Part shown: positions 9,391 to 18,320 of the stretch, in pieces
How positions within the stretch are numbered: position 1 is the first letter of the stretch
Layout of the letters: every line of letters begins with the position of its first letter
Assembly (NCBI GenBank): GCA_965218985.1
Contig: CBDCMP010000007.1
Span: 310,001-374,000 of the forward strand
Length of the DNA: 64,000 bases
Source of the DNA: Pseudopedobacter sp965218985
Lineage (GTDB): Bacteria > Bacteroidota > Bacteroidia > Sphingobacteriales > Sphingobacteriaceae
Reading direction: 5' to 3'
Notes under the pieces: model-generated
The model's database searches: none
Seen by the model: the letters and a program-made list of their open reading frames with translations, nothing else
What the model was told of the DNA's origin: nothing
Made by a program: the position numbers and the translations under genes

Positions 9391-9894
9391 ATGAAAAAAT
9401 TGCTCCTCAATTTAAGTTTAACTACCATTTTAACCACTTTCTTTATCTCAGCATCTTTCGCTCAGGCCAATTACACACTTGGTGCAGGTATCAGGGGTGG
9501 TGGATATGAAAATGGATTAACTGTAAAATATTTCAATACTCCAAGTACTGCTTTAGAAGGTATATTAGGTTTCAGACCGGGAGGAGTAGTCCTCACTGGC
9601 TTATATGAAATTCATGCTGTTGCTTTTGGAGAACCATCTGTGAACTGGTTTTATGGCGCAGGAGCTCACTTAGGTGCTATCAACAGTGATAAATATTACA
9701 GACGTTATGCCGGAGAGAAATACTATTATAATAATAATGGGCTTTTATTTGGTGTTGATGGTATTTTAGGTGCAGAGTGGAAAATTCCTGACATTCCTTT
9801 TGCTTTATCACTAGACCTTCATCCAAGAATTGAACTGCTAAAGGGACCTTTTTTGGATTTAGAACCAGCCGTTACCGTAAGATATACCTTTTAA
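9391..9894 (+). CDS. Small secreted outer-membrane beta-barrel-like protein
   Basis: The protein has 167 residues. The signal peptide ends at about SFAQA. The remainder is rich in Gly, Tyr and alternating hydrophobics (YTLGAGIRGGG, WFYGAGAHLG, FGVDGILGAEW) and ends in a terminal aromatic (VRYTF), the usual C-terminal signature of an outer-membrane beta-barrel strand. No enzyme motif is visible. Outer-membrane localisation is inferred from this pattern. The transcript ends at a strong hairpin shared with the convergent M61 peptidase gene. Confidence 0.7.
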   Translation: MKKLLLNLSLTTILTTFFISASFAQANYTLGAGIRGGGYENGLTVKYFNTPSTALEGILGFRPGGVVLTGLYEIHAVAFGEPSVNWFYGAGAHLGAINSDKYYRRYAGEKYYYNNNGLLFGVDGILGAEWKIPDIPFALSLDLHPRIELLKGPFLDLEPAVTVRYTF

Positions 9895-9903
9895 TTCTAT
9901 AGA

Positions 9904-9940
9904 AAAGCGGATTTGAATGCATCAAATCCGCTTTCTATTT
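9904..9940. terminator. Bidirectional terminator between convergent genes
   Basis: A perfect 13-bp stem (AAAGCGGATTTGA/TCAAATCCGCTTT) with a 5-nt loop lies between the 3' ends of the 9391-9894 and 9951-11741 genes. The outer A/T flanks allow termination in both directions. Confidence 0.8.
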
Positions 9941-9950
9941 TAAACGATAT

Positions 9951-11741
9951 TTACAAGCTCAGCCATTTCTCCAGCACCACCTTTTGTTGCGCTGTTGGGT
10001 TCTCCACTTGTTGTAGCTGCCAACTTTTATTTGGTGCAGCTTTCAATTTCACTTTCACAGTTTTGATCAGGCCATCTCTGCTGATCAAAAATTCCAATTC
10101 ATCATTCACATTTTTATCGGTGACATAGTCTAAAACATTGGCAACTTTTTCACCATTGATGGCCAGGATCTCATCATTCACATTTAAACCATCATTCCAG
10201 GCAGCACCTCCCCTGGCAACATGGGTGATTACTCCACCATTGTTAAGGTTGATGCCCAAATAAGGCTGATTACTTGTCTGGGTGTTATCAGTCAGTTTCA
10301 GACCTGCATAATTGAGGTATTTACCATAATCGAAGTTGGCAGTGCCGTAGATATACTCTTTATAGAAAGTGCCTAAGTTCTCTCCTGTGAATTTCTCGAA
10401 AATTGCTTTAAACTCCGCGTCAGTATAGCCTCTGCCTTTCTTTTTATAGTATTCGTCATAGGCGAATTTCATGGCATCGTCTAAAGATTGTGTTCCTTTA
10501 GAATGATTAATGATGGCTAAATCCAGCAAAGCAGCCACTAAAGACCCTTTAGTGTAATAAGAAATAGTGGTGTTGCTGCTATTCTCATTTGGCCGGTAAG
10601 ATTTTATCCAGGCATCAAAGCTGGCTTCACTCAAAGACTGCACCTTATTTCCCTGCTGGTTATCAATGGTGTTGATGTTTGATTCAAAAATATTTAAAAA
10701 ATGATCAGGCGTGTAAAAGCCTGCCCGCTCCACTATCAGGTCGTCATAGTAGGCGGTGAACCCTTCCGCGATCCACAAATTGGTGGTGTAATTTTCATTG
10801 TCATAATCAAAAGGACCTAAGGCCATAGGTCTTAACCTCTTCACATTCCATAAATGGAAATACTCATGCGCAACCAACGCTAAAAACTTCTTATATCCAT
10901 TAGGATCTGCATAAGCATTCCTTGAAGCTCCCAGCACAGTGGAATTCTGATGCTCTAAGCCACCGCCGCCAGATTGATAGTGATGTACAATGAACACATA
11001 ATGTTTATTCGGGTTCTCTCCGTAAATGGCGGTCTCCTGTTCCACTATTTTAGCCATGTCCTTTTTCAGCCTCTCCTTATCATAATTCCCTCCGCCAACC
11101 ATGGCCACCTCATGACGAACTCCTGCGGCATTGAACTCAAAAACATCCTGATTACCCACTTCCATTGGTGAATCATATAACCAATCAAAATTTTGAGCAT
11201 AATAGGTAAATGGTTTTCCTTCCACAGGTTCCAGCCCTGTAGACACCTTTGACCAATTTTTTGGAAGAATGACAGCAACGGTGGAAGGTTCGGACAGGCT
11301 GCCATCAGGATACATGAATATTCCGGTGGAAGATAAAAATGCATGACTTGCATCCACAAAACTGGTTCTTACAGAGACTTCAAAGCAATAAACCCGGTAA
11401 TTTATAGTCATGCTGTTATTCCCTTTAGTGTTTATCTTCCAGGCATTCTTCCTCACTTTTTCAAATGGAATTGATTTGCCTGAGGAGGACTTCGCTTCAA
11501 AAGATTCCACATTTTTCGAAAACTCTCTGACCAGATATGAGCCCGGAGTCCAAACAGGCATCTTCAGGATGATCTCCTCCTTTTTAACGCTGCTGATATT
11601 CATTTTCACATCTACATAATGAGCTTGTGGTTCTGAAAAGGAAATTTCATAATGGATATTGACACTGTTTTGTGCCCTGCTATTGGTGGTCATAAAGAGA
11701 AGTGCAGTAAGGATAAGAATTTTGAAAAAAGGTTTATTCAT
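9951..11741 (-). CDS. M61-family metallopeptidase with PDZ domain
   Basis: The protein has 596 residues. The signal peptide ends near SRAQ. An N-terminal beta-sandwich domain is followed by the zinc site HEYFH (292-296) with the third ligand in WIAEGFTAYYDD (Glu326), the gluzincin pattern of glycyl-aminopeptidase (M61). A C-terminal PDZ domain lies at about 490-580 (YLGINLNNGGVITHV, DEILAINGEKV). It is expected in the periplasm or on the cell surface, where it cleaves small peptides. Single gene, convergent with the small barrel protein. Confidence 0.88.
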   Translation of the reverse strand: MNKPFFKILILTALLFMTTNSRAQNSVNIHYEISFSEPQAHYVDVKMNISSVKKEEIILKMPVWTPGSYLVREFSKNVESFEAKSSSGKSIPFEKVRKNAWKINTKGNNSMTINYRVYCFEVSVRTSFVDASHAFLSSTGIFMYPDGSLSEPSTVAVILPKNWSKVSTGLEPVEGKPFTYYAQNFDWLYDSPMEVGNQDVFEFNAAGVRHEVAMVGGGNYDKERLKKDMAKIVEQETAIYGENPNKHYVFIVHHYQSGGGGLEHQNSTVLGASRNAYADPNGYKKFLALVAHEYFHLWNVKRLRPMALGPFDYDNENYTTNLWIAEGFTAYYDDLIVERAGFYTPDHFLNIFESNINTIDNQQGNKVQSLSEASFDAWIKSYRPNENSSNTTISYYTKGSLVAALLDLAIINHSKGTQSLDDAMKFAYDEYYKKKGRGYTDAEFKAIFEKFTGENLGTFYKEYIYGTANFDYGKYLNYAGLKLTDNTQTSNQPYLGINLNNGGVITHVARGGAAWNDGLNVNDEILAINGEKVANVLDYVTDKNVNDELEFLISRDGLIKTVKVKLKAAPNKSWQLQQVENPTAQQKVVLEKWLSL

Positions 11742-11817
11742 TTTGAAAAATGGATTTTAGGCAAAGGTATAAGTTTACGGCAATTGGAAAATATGGTTTA
11801 AACACCGAAAATGTAAT

Positions 11818-11859
11818 ATAGTTGATACGCACAACTATTTTCAGAACTTACTAATAGTT
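11818..11859. promoter_or_regulatory. Candidate MarR operator (three half-sites)
   Basis: ATAGTTG (11818-11824) and CAACTAT (11832-11838) form a perfect inverted repeat around a 7-bp spacer. A third half-site AATAGTT (11853-11859) is inverted relative to the middle one. The last half-site overlaps the -7 box upstream of marR, as expected for autorepression of the efflux operon. Confidence 0.5.
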
Positions 11860-11862
11860 TTG
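11855..11862 (+). promoter_or_regulatory. Candidate -7 promoter element of the marR-RND operon
   Basis: TAGTTTTG matches the Bacteroidota -7 consensus TAnnTTTG exactly and lies 15 bp before the marR start, implying a very short leader. A well-spaced -33 TTG is not obvious. Confidence 0.45.
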
Positions 11863-11876
11863 CCGTTCTAAATATC

Positions 11877-12347
11877 ATGTCAAAATACGCTGAACCTTTA
11901 ACCCATCAACTCATACAGGTCACTAAAAAATATTTAAATGCTTTTAGCGATCACACCGTGGATATTCCATTGGAAAGATATCACTATGCTTTATTATTGA
12001 TTGATGATCATGAGGAATGTTTAACCCAGAAAGCTTTGGCAGAACTGTTACAGGTTGACAAATCTTTTATGGTAAATATGATTGATTACCTAACCCATAA
12101 TGGTTTCGTTCAGCGGGAGACCAACAAGGAGGATCGCAGGCAACAGATCATTAAACTCACTGCAAAAGCTAAAAAAATGATCCCCGAAATCAACAATTCT
12201 ATTTTAACGCTAAATGAAAAAGTGTTCAATGATGTGGCTCCGGAAAAAGTGAAGACTTTTTTTGAGATCATTGATATTTTGCAAAAAAACTTAAAACAAA
12301 TGGTCACTCACGAAATCGTTCTCAATTATCATAAATTGAAATCTTAA
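11877..12347 (+). CDS. MarR-family transcriptional regulator
   Basis: This 156-residue protein has the MarR winged-helix layout. Helices of the dimer interface come first, then a helix-turn-helix (LTQKALAELLQVDKSFMVNMIDYL, about residues 42-66) and the wing (GFVQRETNKEDRRQQIIKLT, about 70-90) with the conserved DRR. It begins a four-gene efflux operon: adaptor 3 bp downstream, pump 9 bp after that, TolC 1 bp after the pump. It probably represses the operon and is released by pump substrates. An inverted-repeat operator candidate lies immediately upstream. Confidence 0.88.
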   Translation: MSKYAEPLTHQLIQVTKKYLNAFSDHTVDIPLERYHYALLLIDDHEECLTQKALAELLQVDKSFMVNMIDYLTHNGFVQRETNKEDRRQQIIKLTAKAKKMIPEINNSILTLNEKVFNDVAPEKVKTFFEIIDILQKNLKQMVTHEIVLNYHKLKS

Positions 12348-12350
12348 TTC

Positions 12351-13427
12351 ATGAAAACAAAATACATCATATATGCGGTCGTCCTTTTGTTATTAGGATA
12401 TCTGATTTATAATAGGATAACAAAGGGAAATGATGTTGTCAAAAAAAATGCCATTCCCGGGGCAGGCGGAGCTCCTGTAACCAGCGTGAATGGGATGGTA
12501 GTGCAGACGCAGGATTTCTCTAATAACGTGGCGGTATCCGGAACCGTAGAGGCAAATGAGCAAGTTCAAATCAGAAGCGAGATATCAGGTTTGGTTAGAG
12601 CCATCAACTTTGAAGAAGGAACCCATGTGAGCAAAGGCAACTTGTTAATCAAAATAGATGACCGGGAATTGCAGGCTCAATTGGCCCAGGCTTTAACCAA
12701 AGAAAAATTGGCAGTGGAAAATGAAGGAAGGGCCGGGAAATTATTAAAGGCTGAGGCAATAAGCCAGGAGGAATATGACACCTCGGAGGCCGAGTTAAGG
12801 TCATTGCAATCTCAAACGCAGCTCATCAGGGCCCAATTATCAAAAACCGAGATCAGGGCGCCTTTTTCAGGAAAAATCGGGTTAAGGAATATCTCAACAG
12901 GTGCATACGTGACGCCAACCACAGATATTGCCAATCTAATCGATATCAATCCGGTGAAAATCAGCTTCTCCGTTCCTGAAAAATATGCGCAAAGAGTGCA
13001 ATTGGGATCACAGATCACTTTCACGATTGCCGGAAGCAGCAGTGCATTCAAAGCTAAGATTTACGCTAAAGAACCTGCCATTGCAGTAAACACCCGGACT
13101 CTGGTCTTAAAAGCTAAAGCTGATAACAGTGATGGTTCTTTATTACCCGGTACTTTTGCAAACATCAGTTTGCCTTTAGAAAATATTAAAAATGCAATTT
13201 TAATCCCTTCAGAAGCGGTGATTCCTGTTTTGAAAGGCAAGCAGGTTTACATCAGTGAAAACGGAAAAGCTAAGGCGGTGGACATTAAATCCGATATCAG
13301 AACCGATAAGGATGTTTTGGTATCCGGAGGATTGTCTGTAGGTGACACCGTGCTCACTTCAGGAATCATGGCCATAAAAGAAGGATCTCCTGTAAAGGTT
13401 AAAGTCCAGAACACCTCAAAAAAATAA
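12351..13427 (+). CDS. RND efflux periplasmic adaptor (membrane fusion protein)
   Basis: The protein has 358 residues. An N-terminal membrane anchor at about 5-20 lacks a lipobox Cys. The split lipoyl/barrel-sandwich domain appears as VRAINFEEGTHVSKGNLLIKIDD (about 79-101) and IRAPFSGKIGLRNISTGAYV. Between them is a coiled-coil hairpin (AQLAQAL to LRSLQSQTQLIRAQL). A beta-barrel and membrane-proximal domain follow. It links the inner-membrane pump encoded next to the TolC channel. Length and arrangement match AcrA/MexA-type adaptors. Confidence 0.9.
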   Translation: MKTKYIIYAVVLLLLGYLIYNRITKGNDVVKKNAIPGAGGAPVTSVNGMVVQTQDFSNNVAVSGTVEANEQVQIRSEISGLVRAINFEEGTHVSKGNLLIKIDDRELQAQLAQALTKEKLAVENEGRAGKLLKAEAISQEEYDTSEAELRSLQSQTQLIRAQLSKTEIRAPFSGKIGLRNISTGAYVTPTTDIANLIDINPVKISFSVPEKYAQRVQLGSQITFTIAGSSSAFKAKIYAKEPAIAVNTRTLVLKAKADNSDGSLLPGTFANISLPLENIKNAILIPSEAVIPVLKGKQVYISENGKAKAVDIKSDIRTDKDVLVSGGLSVGDTVLTSGIMAIKEGSPVKVKVQNTSKK

Positions 13428-13436
13428 TGACCTGAA

Positions 13437-16400
13437 ATGAGTATTTCAACCATCAGTATCAAAAGGCCTGTGCTGGCCATTGTGGTCAACCTGATTCTCC
13501 TGCTTTTTGGAGTGATTGGATTCACCTTTCTCGGCGTGAGAGAATATCCGTCGATAGATCCAACAGTGGTTTCTGTGAGAACCAGTTATCCTGGAGCGAA
13601 TTCTGACATTGTCGAATCTCAAATCACCGAGCCTCTTGAAAAATACATCAATCAAATAGACGGAATCAAGAACATTTCCTCCTCCAGTAATCAGGGTTCC
13701 AGCTCCATCTCCATCGAATTCAATTTGGGTAAAAATTTAGAGGAGGCGGCTAACGATGTAAGAGATAAGGTTTCTCAAGCCTCGCGTTCCTTACCGAAAG
13801 ATATTGATGGCTTGCCAGTGGTTTCAAAAGCTGACGCCAATTCAGAATCCATCATCTCCATGACCATCCAGAGCGATAAGAGGAATATTCTGGAATTGAG
13901 CGATTACGCGGACAATGTGATTGCACAAAGGCTGCAAACTATTCCTGGCGTGTCATCAGTGCAAATTTGGGGAGAGAAGAGATTCTCCATGCGTTTATGG
14001 CTGGACCCGGATAAACTGGCTTCTTTTGCGCTCACTCCGCTGGATGTCAGAAATGCTTTAGACCGTCAAAATGTGGAACTGCCGTCCGGGAAAATATCCG
14101 GAGACCATACGGAATTAACGGTAAACACTGTGGGGAATTTAACGACGGTTGATGAATTTAATGACCTGATCATCAAAAATGACGGGACCAACATCATCAG
14201 AATGAAAGATGTGGGATATGCCACATTAGGGCCGGAGAACGAAGAGACAGTTTTAAGGTCTGCGGGGAAACCCATGGTGGCCACTGCGATAGTTCCACAA
14301 CCGGGAGCGAATTACTTAGACATCGCCAATGAATTCTATAAAAGGTATGATGAGCTAAAAAAAGAGCTGCCTTCTGATTTCAAACTGAATATCGCACTGG
14401 ATAATACCGTGTTCATAAAAAAATCTGTGACTGAAGTGGCGGAGACTTTGGGCATTTCCATTATTTTAGTGATCATCATCATCTATCTTTTTTTCAGAGA
14501 CTGGAGTATCGCCTTCAGGCCTTTAATTGATATACCAGTCTCTCTTGTCGCTACTTTCTTTATTATGTACCTGTTGGGTTTCTCTGTGAATGTGCTCACT
14601 TTATTAGCTATTGTTTTAGCCACCGGTTTGGTGGTGGATGATGGTATAGTGGTCACGGAGAATATTTACAAAAAAGTGGAGGAGGGAATGTCGCCTTTTG
14701 AGGCTGCGATAAAAGGTTCCAACGAGATCTTCTTTGCCGTCATCTCCATTTCCGTTACGCTGGCGGCGGTTTTTTTACCGGTTATATTTTTAGAGGGATT
14801 TGTTGGTCGTTTGTTCAGGGAGTTTGGTATGGTGATAGGTGCGGCAGTGCTGATATCTGCTTTTGTCTCTTTAACGCTTACCCCAATGCTGAACGCTTAT
14901 TTGATGAAAGGGACCAGAAAATCCAAATTCTACGTTAAGACGGAGCCCATTTTTGAGCGGATGAATGAAAGTTATCAGGAATCTCTTGAAACTTTTCTGA
15001 AAAAAAGGTGGCTGGCTTTCCCCATTCTCTTCATTTGTATAGGACTCATCTTTTTATTCTGGAAGATTTTACCTAAAGAGACTGCACCACTAGACGATAG
15101 AAGTAGCTTAAGTTTGAGCATCACGGCACCTGAAGGATCATCCTTTGAATATACAGATGCTTTCATGTCGCAAATTGGTGACTATATCAGAGATTCCATC
15201 CCGGAGAAATCTGCAGACTTATCGGTGACCTCTCCTGGTTTTTCAGGATCAGGAGCAGCCAATACCGGCTTCTTTAGAATAAAATTGAAAGATCCTTCAG
15301 AAAGAGGGCGTTCTCAGGATGAAATAGCCGCAAAAATGACTAAAGATCTTAAAAAAATGAACAATGCCAAAGCTTTTGTGACTCAACAACCCACCATCGC
15401 CGTTGGCCGTTCGCGGGGACTTCCTATACAATTCATCATTCAGGCCCCGAATTTCGAAAAACTTAGGGAGAAGATTCCTTTGTTTATGGACGAGATATCC
15501 AAAGATCCCACTTTCACAAATACGGATGTGAATTTGAAATTCAATAAACCGGAATTGAATGTAAGCATTGACCGGGACAAGGCACAGGATTTAGGGGTGT
15601 CCATTATTGATGTTGCACAAACTTTACAGCTATCTTTAAGTGCGCAAAGATTTGCTTATTTCACTAGGAATGGCAAACAATATCAGGTCATCGGGCAGCT
15701 GGATAAGGATAAAAGAAATGATCCTTATGACCTGAGCTCCATCTTTGTAAGAAATGCAAGTGGAAATTTAATTCAGCTGGATAATTTAGTCAGAGTGGAA
15801 GAAAGGAGCAGTCCACCTCAACTGTACAGAAACAATCGCTTCTCCTCAGCCACTGTATCTGCGGCCTTAGCAGAAGGCAAAACCATTGGTGATGGCATAG
15901 CGGCTATGGAAAGAGCAAAAGATAAAATATTGGATGACACTTTCTCCACCGATCTTGGCGGAGAATCAAGAGACTTTAGCGAAAGTGGCTCTAACACCAC
16001 CTTTGCTTTCGGTTTAGCTTTGTTACTGGTTTATCTGATACTCGCCGCCCAGTTTGAAAGTTTTATTGATCCAATCATTATCATTTTAACAGTGCCAATG
16101 GCAGTAGCCGGTGCCTTTTTCTCCTTATGGTTGCTAGGGCAGTCATGGAACATTTTTAGCCAGATAGGTACGATTATGTTGATTGGACTGGTGACAAAGA
16201 ATGGTATTTTAATAGTGGAATTCGCCAATCAACTCAAAGAAAAAGGGGTACCTGTGGCAGAAGCGATCAGGGAGGCTTCCGTGTCCAGATTACGTCCGAT
16301 TTTGATGACCAGTTTAGCGATTGCGCTCGGCGCCTTACCTATTGCGTTGGCCCTGGGTGCTGCATCTAAAAGCCGAATGAGTATGGGAACGGTGATTATT

Positions 16401-16535
16401 GGGGGAACTTTGTTCTCTCTACTTCTCACTTTATTCGTCATCCCTTCGATTTATTCTTATTGGTCAAGAGATTTTAAAGAAAGTGAGGCAGCTAAAGCAG
16501 AGAAGGAATTAATTAAAGAAGGAGTGGAAGTTTAA
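13437..16535 (+). CDS. RND efflux pump permease (AcrB/MexB-type, HAE1)
   Basis: The protein has 1032 residues. It opens with SISTISIKRPVLAIVVN and the first transmembrane helix. The large periplasmic loop contains the porter segments (VQIWGEKRFSMRLWLDP). TM4 carries the paired acidic proton-relay residues in GLVVDDGIVVTENIY. A second half mirrors the first (VTKNGILIVEFANQLKEKG). Twelve helices are expected. The family exports drugs, dyes or bile-like compounds using the proton gradient. It forms a tripartite complex with its neighbours; the substrate cannot be told from sequence. Confidence 0.93.
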   Translation: MSISTISIKRPVLAIVVNLILLLFGVIGFTFLGVREYPSIDPTVVSVRTSYPGANSDIVESQITEPLEKYINQIDGIKNISSSSNQGSSSISIEFNLGKNLEEAANDVRDKVSQASRSLPKDIDGLPVVSKADANSESIISMTIQSDKRNILELSDYADNVIAQRLQTIPGVSSVQIWGEKRFSMRLWLDPDKLASFALTPLDVRNALDRQNVELPSGKISGDHTELTVNTVGNLTTVDEFNDLIIKNDGTNIIRMKDVGYATLGPENEETVLRSAGKPMVATAIVPQPGANYLDIANEFYKRYDELKKELPSDFKLNIALDNTVFIKKSVTEVAETLGISIILVIIIIYLFFRDWSIAFRPLIDIPVSLVATFFIMYLLGFSVNVLTLLAIVLATGLVVDDGIVVTENIYKKVEEGMSPFEAAIKGSNEIFFAVISISVTLAAVFLPVIFLEGFVGRLFREFGMVIGAAVLISAFVSLTLTPMLNAYLMKGTRKSKFYVKTEPIFERMNESYQESLETFLKKRWLAFPILFICIGLIFLFWKILPKETAPLDDRSSLSLSITAPEGSSFEYTDAFMSQIGDYIRDSIPEKSADLSVTSPGFSGSGAANTGFFRIKLKDPSERGRSQDEIAAKMTKDLKKMNNAKAFVTQQPTIAVGRSRGLPIQFIIQAPNFEKLREKIPLFMDEISKDPTFTNTDVNLKFNKPELNVSIDRDKAQDLGVSIIDVAQTLQLSLSAQRFAYFTRNGKQYQVIGQLDKDKRNDPYDLSSIFVRNASGNLIQLDNLVRVEERSSPPQLYRNNRFSSATVSAALAEGKTIGDGIAAMERAKDKILDDTFSTDLGGESRDFSESGSNTTFAFGLALLLVYLILAAQFESFIDPIIIILTVPMAVAGAFFSLWLLGQSWNIFSQIGTIMLIGLVTKNGILIVEFANQLKEKGVPVAEAIREASVSRLRPILMTSLAIALGALPIALALGAASKSRMSMGTVIIGGTLFSLLLTLFVIPSIYSYWSRDFKESEAAKAEKELIKEGVEV

Positions 16536-16536
16536 T

Positions 16537-17847
16537 ATGAAAACCATTTGTAAATATATCATTGCCTTTTCTATTATTCCATTTGTATCGGCAAAAGCCC
16601 AGGAAAAATTGAGTTTGGAAGAAGCGATAAGAGTGGCTTTGTCAAATAACTATGCCATCAAACTGAGCAAAAATCAAGCGGAGATCACAAAGAATGAGGT
16701 GACACTCGGCAATGCAGGAATCCTTCCGGTGGTGACTGGAAACCTCACGAAAGTGAGCCGCATAGAAACCAGTCATGTGGATTTAGCTTCCGGAGACACC
16801 AGAGACGCAGCCAATGCTAAAAGCTCAAATTTAAGTTATGGCCCTGGTTTAAACTGGAAGATTTTTGATGGTTTTCAAATGTTCGCCAACTATGACCGCC
16901 TGAAAGAGCTGGAGAGGCTTGGGGAATTGAATGCAAAAATAACTGTACAAACCACCATTGCTGATGTGATTGAAGCTTATTATGATTTGTTGACACAACA
17001 GAGCCAGTTAGATGCCACTAAAACCGCTTTGGAAGTTTCACAAATCAGGCTGAAAAATGCGCAAAGCAGGTACACTTTAGGAAGAGGCTCCAAACTGGAA
17101 TTGTTGGCAGCTAAAGTGGACTTAAACACTGACACCACTTCCCTATTAAGACAGCAGGATTTAATTGCCACAGGAAAAATAAGATTGAATCAGCTCATGG
17201 CCAGGGATTTAAAAACGGATTTCACTGTAGAGGAAGACTACCATATAGATAAAACACTGGTTTACGAAAATTTAAAAGCTTCATCAGAAAAGCAAAATCC
17301 TGATTTACAAACAGCCATCATCAATCAAAAAATAGCAGAACTGAATCTGAAGCAGGTTAAGGGTGCAAGGTATCCGGTCGTCGCTTTTACTTCGGGCTAT
17401 AACTTCGCAAAAACCACATCACCTCCTACCAGCTTCTCTCTTCAATCCAACACGCATGGATTGAATTATGGCTTAACGGCCTCTATCAATATCTTCAACG
17501 GCTTTCAGCAAAACCGGGTGGAGAAAAGTGCTCGGTTAGAAATAGAAAGCGCTAAGCTTGATTTAAGTAGAATCAAGCAAGCAGTGGATGCACAGCTCTT
17601 AACCGCCTATCAAAATTATCAAACCAATTTGCAATTAGTGTTTTTAGAACAAAGCAATATGGAGGTGGCCAAAGAGAATCTTGATATCACTTTAGAAAAA
17701 TACAGGCTGGGAAGCATTGTTCCGCTGGAGTTACGTGAGGCACAAAGAAATTATATTGATGCTAACGCCAGGTATTCTAATTCGCTGTATCAGGCTAAAC
17801 TGGCAGAGGTTGGGCTCAAAGAAATCATTGGAAGTATTGATATCTAA
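16537..17847 (+). CDS. TolC-family outer membrane efflux channel
   Basis: The protein has 436 residues. The signal peptide ends near SAKAQ. Two structural repeats each contain long helices typical of the TolC tunnel (LSLEEAIRVALSNNYAIKLSKNQ; NLDITLEKYRLGSIVPLELREAQRNY). It begins one base after the pump stop codon, so it is translationally linked. It provides the outer-membrane exit duct for the RND pump. Confidence 0.9.
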   Translation: MKTICKYIIAFSIIPFVSAKAQEKLSLEEAIRVALSNNYAIKLSKNQAEITKNEVTLGNAGILPVVTGNLTKVSRIETSHVDLASGDTRDAANAKSSNLSYGPGLNWKIFDGFQMFANYDRLKELERLGELNAKITVQTTIADVIEAYYDLLTQQSQLDATKTALEVSQIRLKNAQSRYTLGRGSKLELLAAKVDLNTDTTSLLRQQDLIATGKIRLNQLMARDLKTDFTVEEDYHIDKTLVYENLKASSEKQNPDLQTAIINQKIAELNLKQVKGARYPVVAFTSGYNFAKTTSPPTSFSLQSNTHGLNYGLTASINIFNGFQQNRVEKSARLEIESAKLDLSRIKQAVDAQLLTAYQNYQTNLQLVFLEQSNMEVAKENLDITLEKYRLGSIVPLELREAQRNYIDANARYSNSLYQAKLAEVGLKEIIGSIDI

Positions 17848-17900
17848 TGAATAAGCTCAAAATTATCAGTCGGGATTAAAAACTTTAAGCATTTCTTTTT

Positions 17901-17908
17901 TATATTTG
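17901..17908 (+). promoter_or_regulatory. Candidate -7 promoter element for the receiver-protein gene
   Basis: TATATTTG is an exact TAnnTTTG match, 18 bp upstream of the start codon at 17927. No clear -33 TTG was found. Confidence 0.4.
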
Positions 17909-17926
17909 TTTTCCAAAAAAATATGA

Positions 17927-18319
17927 ATGCCATCCTACAAATATAAAAATGCCCTTTTGATTGATGATAATTTCATCGATAATATGATCAATCAGAAGAT
18001 CTTGAACAACAGCGATTTCGCCGAATCCATAGTGGTTAAACAATCTTGTGAAACTGCCATGAATTACCTGCAGGATTTAGCCAGAAAAAATGAACCCTTA
18101 CCTGAAGTTATTTTTTTGGATATCAGAATGCCTATTAAAACAGGATTTGACTTCTTAGTGGAATTTCAGGATATTCAATCTCCTCATAAAGATGAAGTGA
18201 AAATCGTCATGCTCTCTTCTTCTTTAGATCCAAGTGACCATAAAAAAATCATCGAATTTAATAACGTCACTGATTTTTTAGGTAAACCTTTAACCAGCGA
18301 TTTATTAAAACACCTGTAG
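17927..18319 (+). CDS. Stand-alone response regulator receiver protein
   Basis: This 130-residue single-domain protein has the acidic pair in LLIDDN (D13, D14), the phospho-acceptor in FLDIRMP (D65), the switch Ser region VMLSSS and the Lys in GKPL (about K120). There is no output domain and no histidine kinase nearby, so it is an orphan phosphorelay or adaptor protein. It is followed one base later by a BadF-type kinase gene and probably shares a transcript. An ATG four bases upstream leads only to a short out-of-frame peptide, so the start at 17927 is preferred. Confidence 0.82.
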   Translation: MPSYKYKNALLIDDNFIDNMINQKILNNSDFAESIVVKQSCETAMNYLQDLARKNEPLPEVIFLDIRMPIKTGFDFLVEFQDIQSPHKDEVKIVMLSSSLDPSDHKKIIEFNNVTDFLGKPLTSDLLKHL

Positions 18320-18320
18320 G

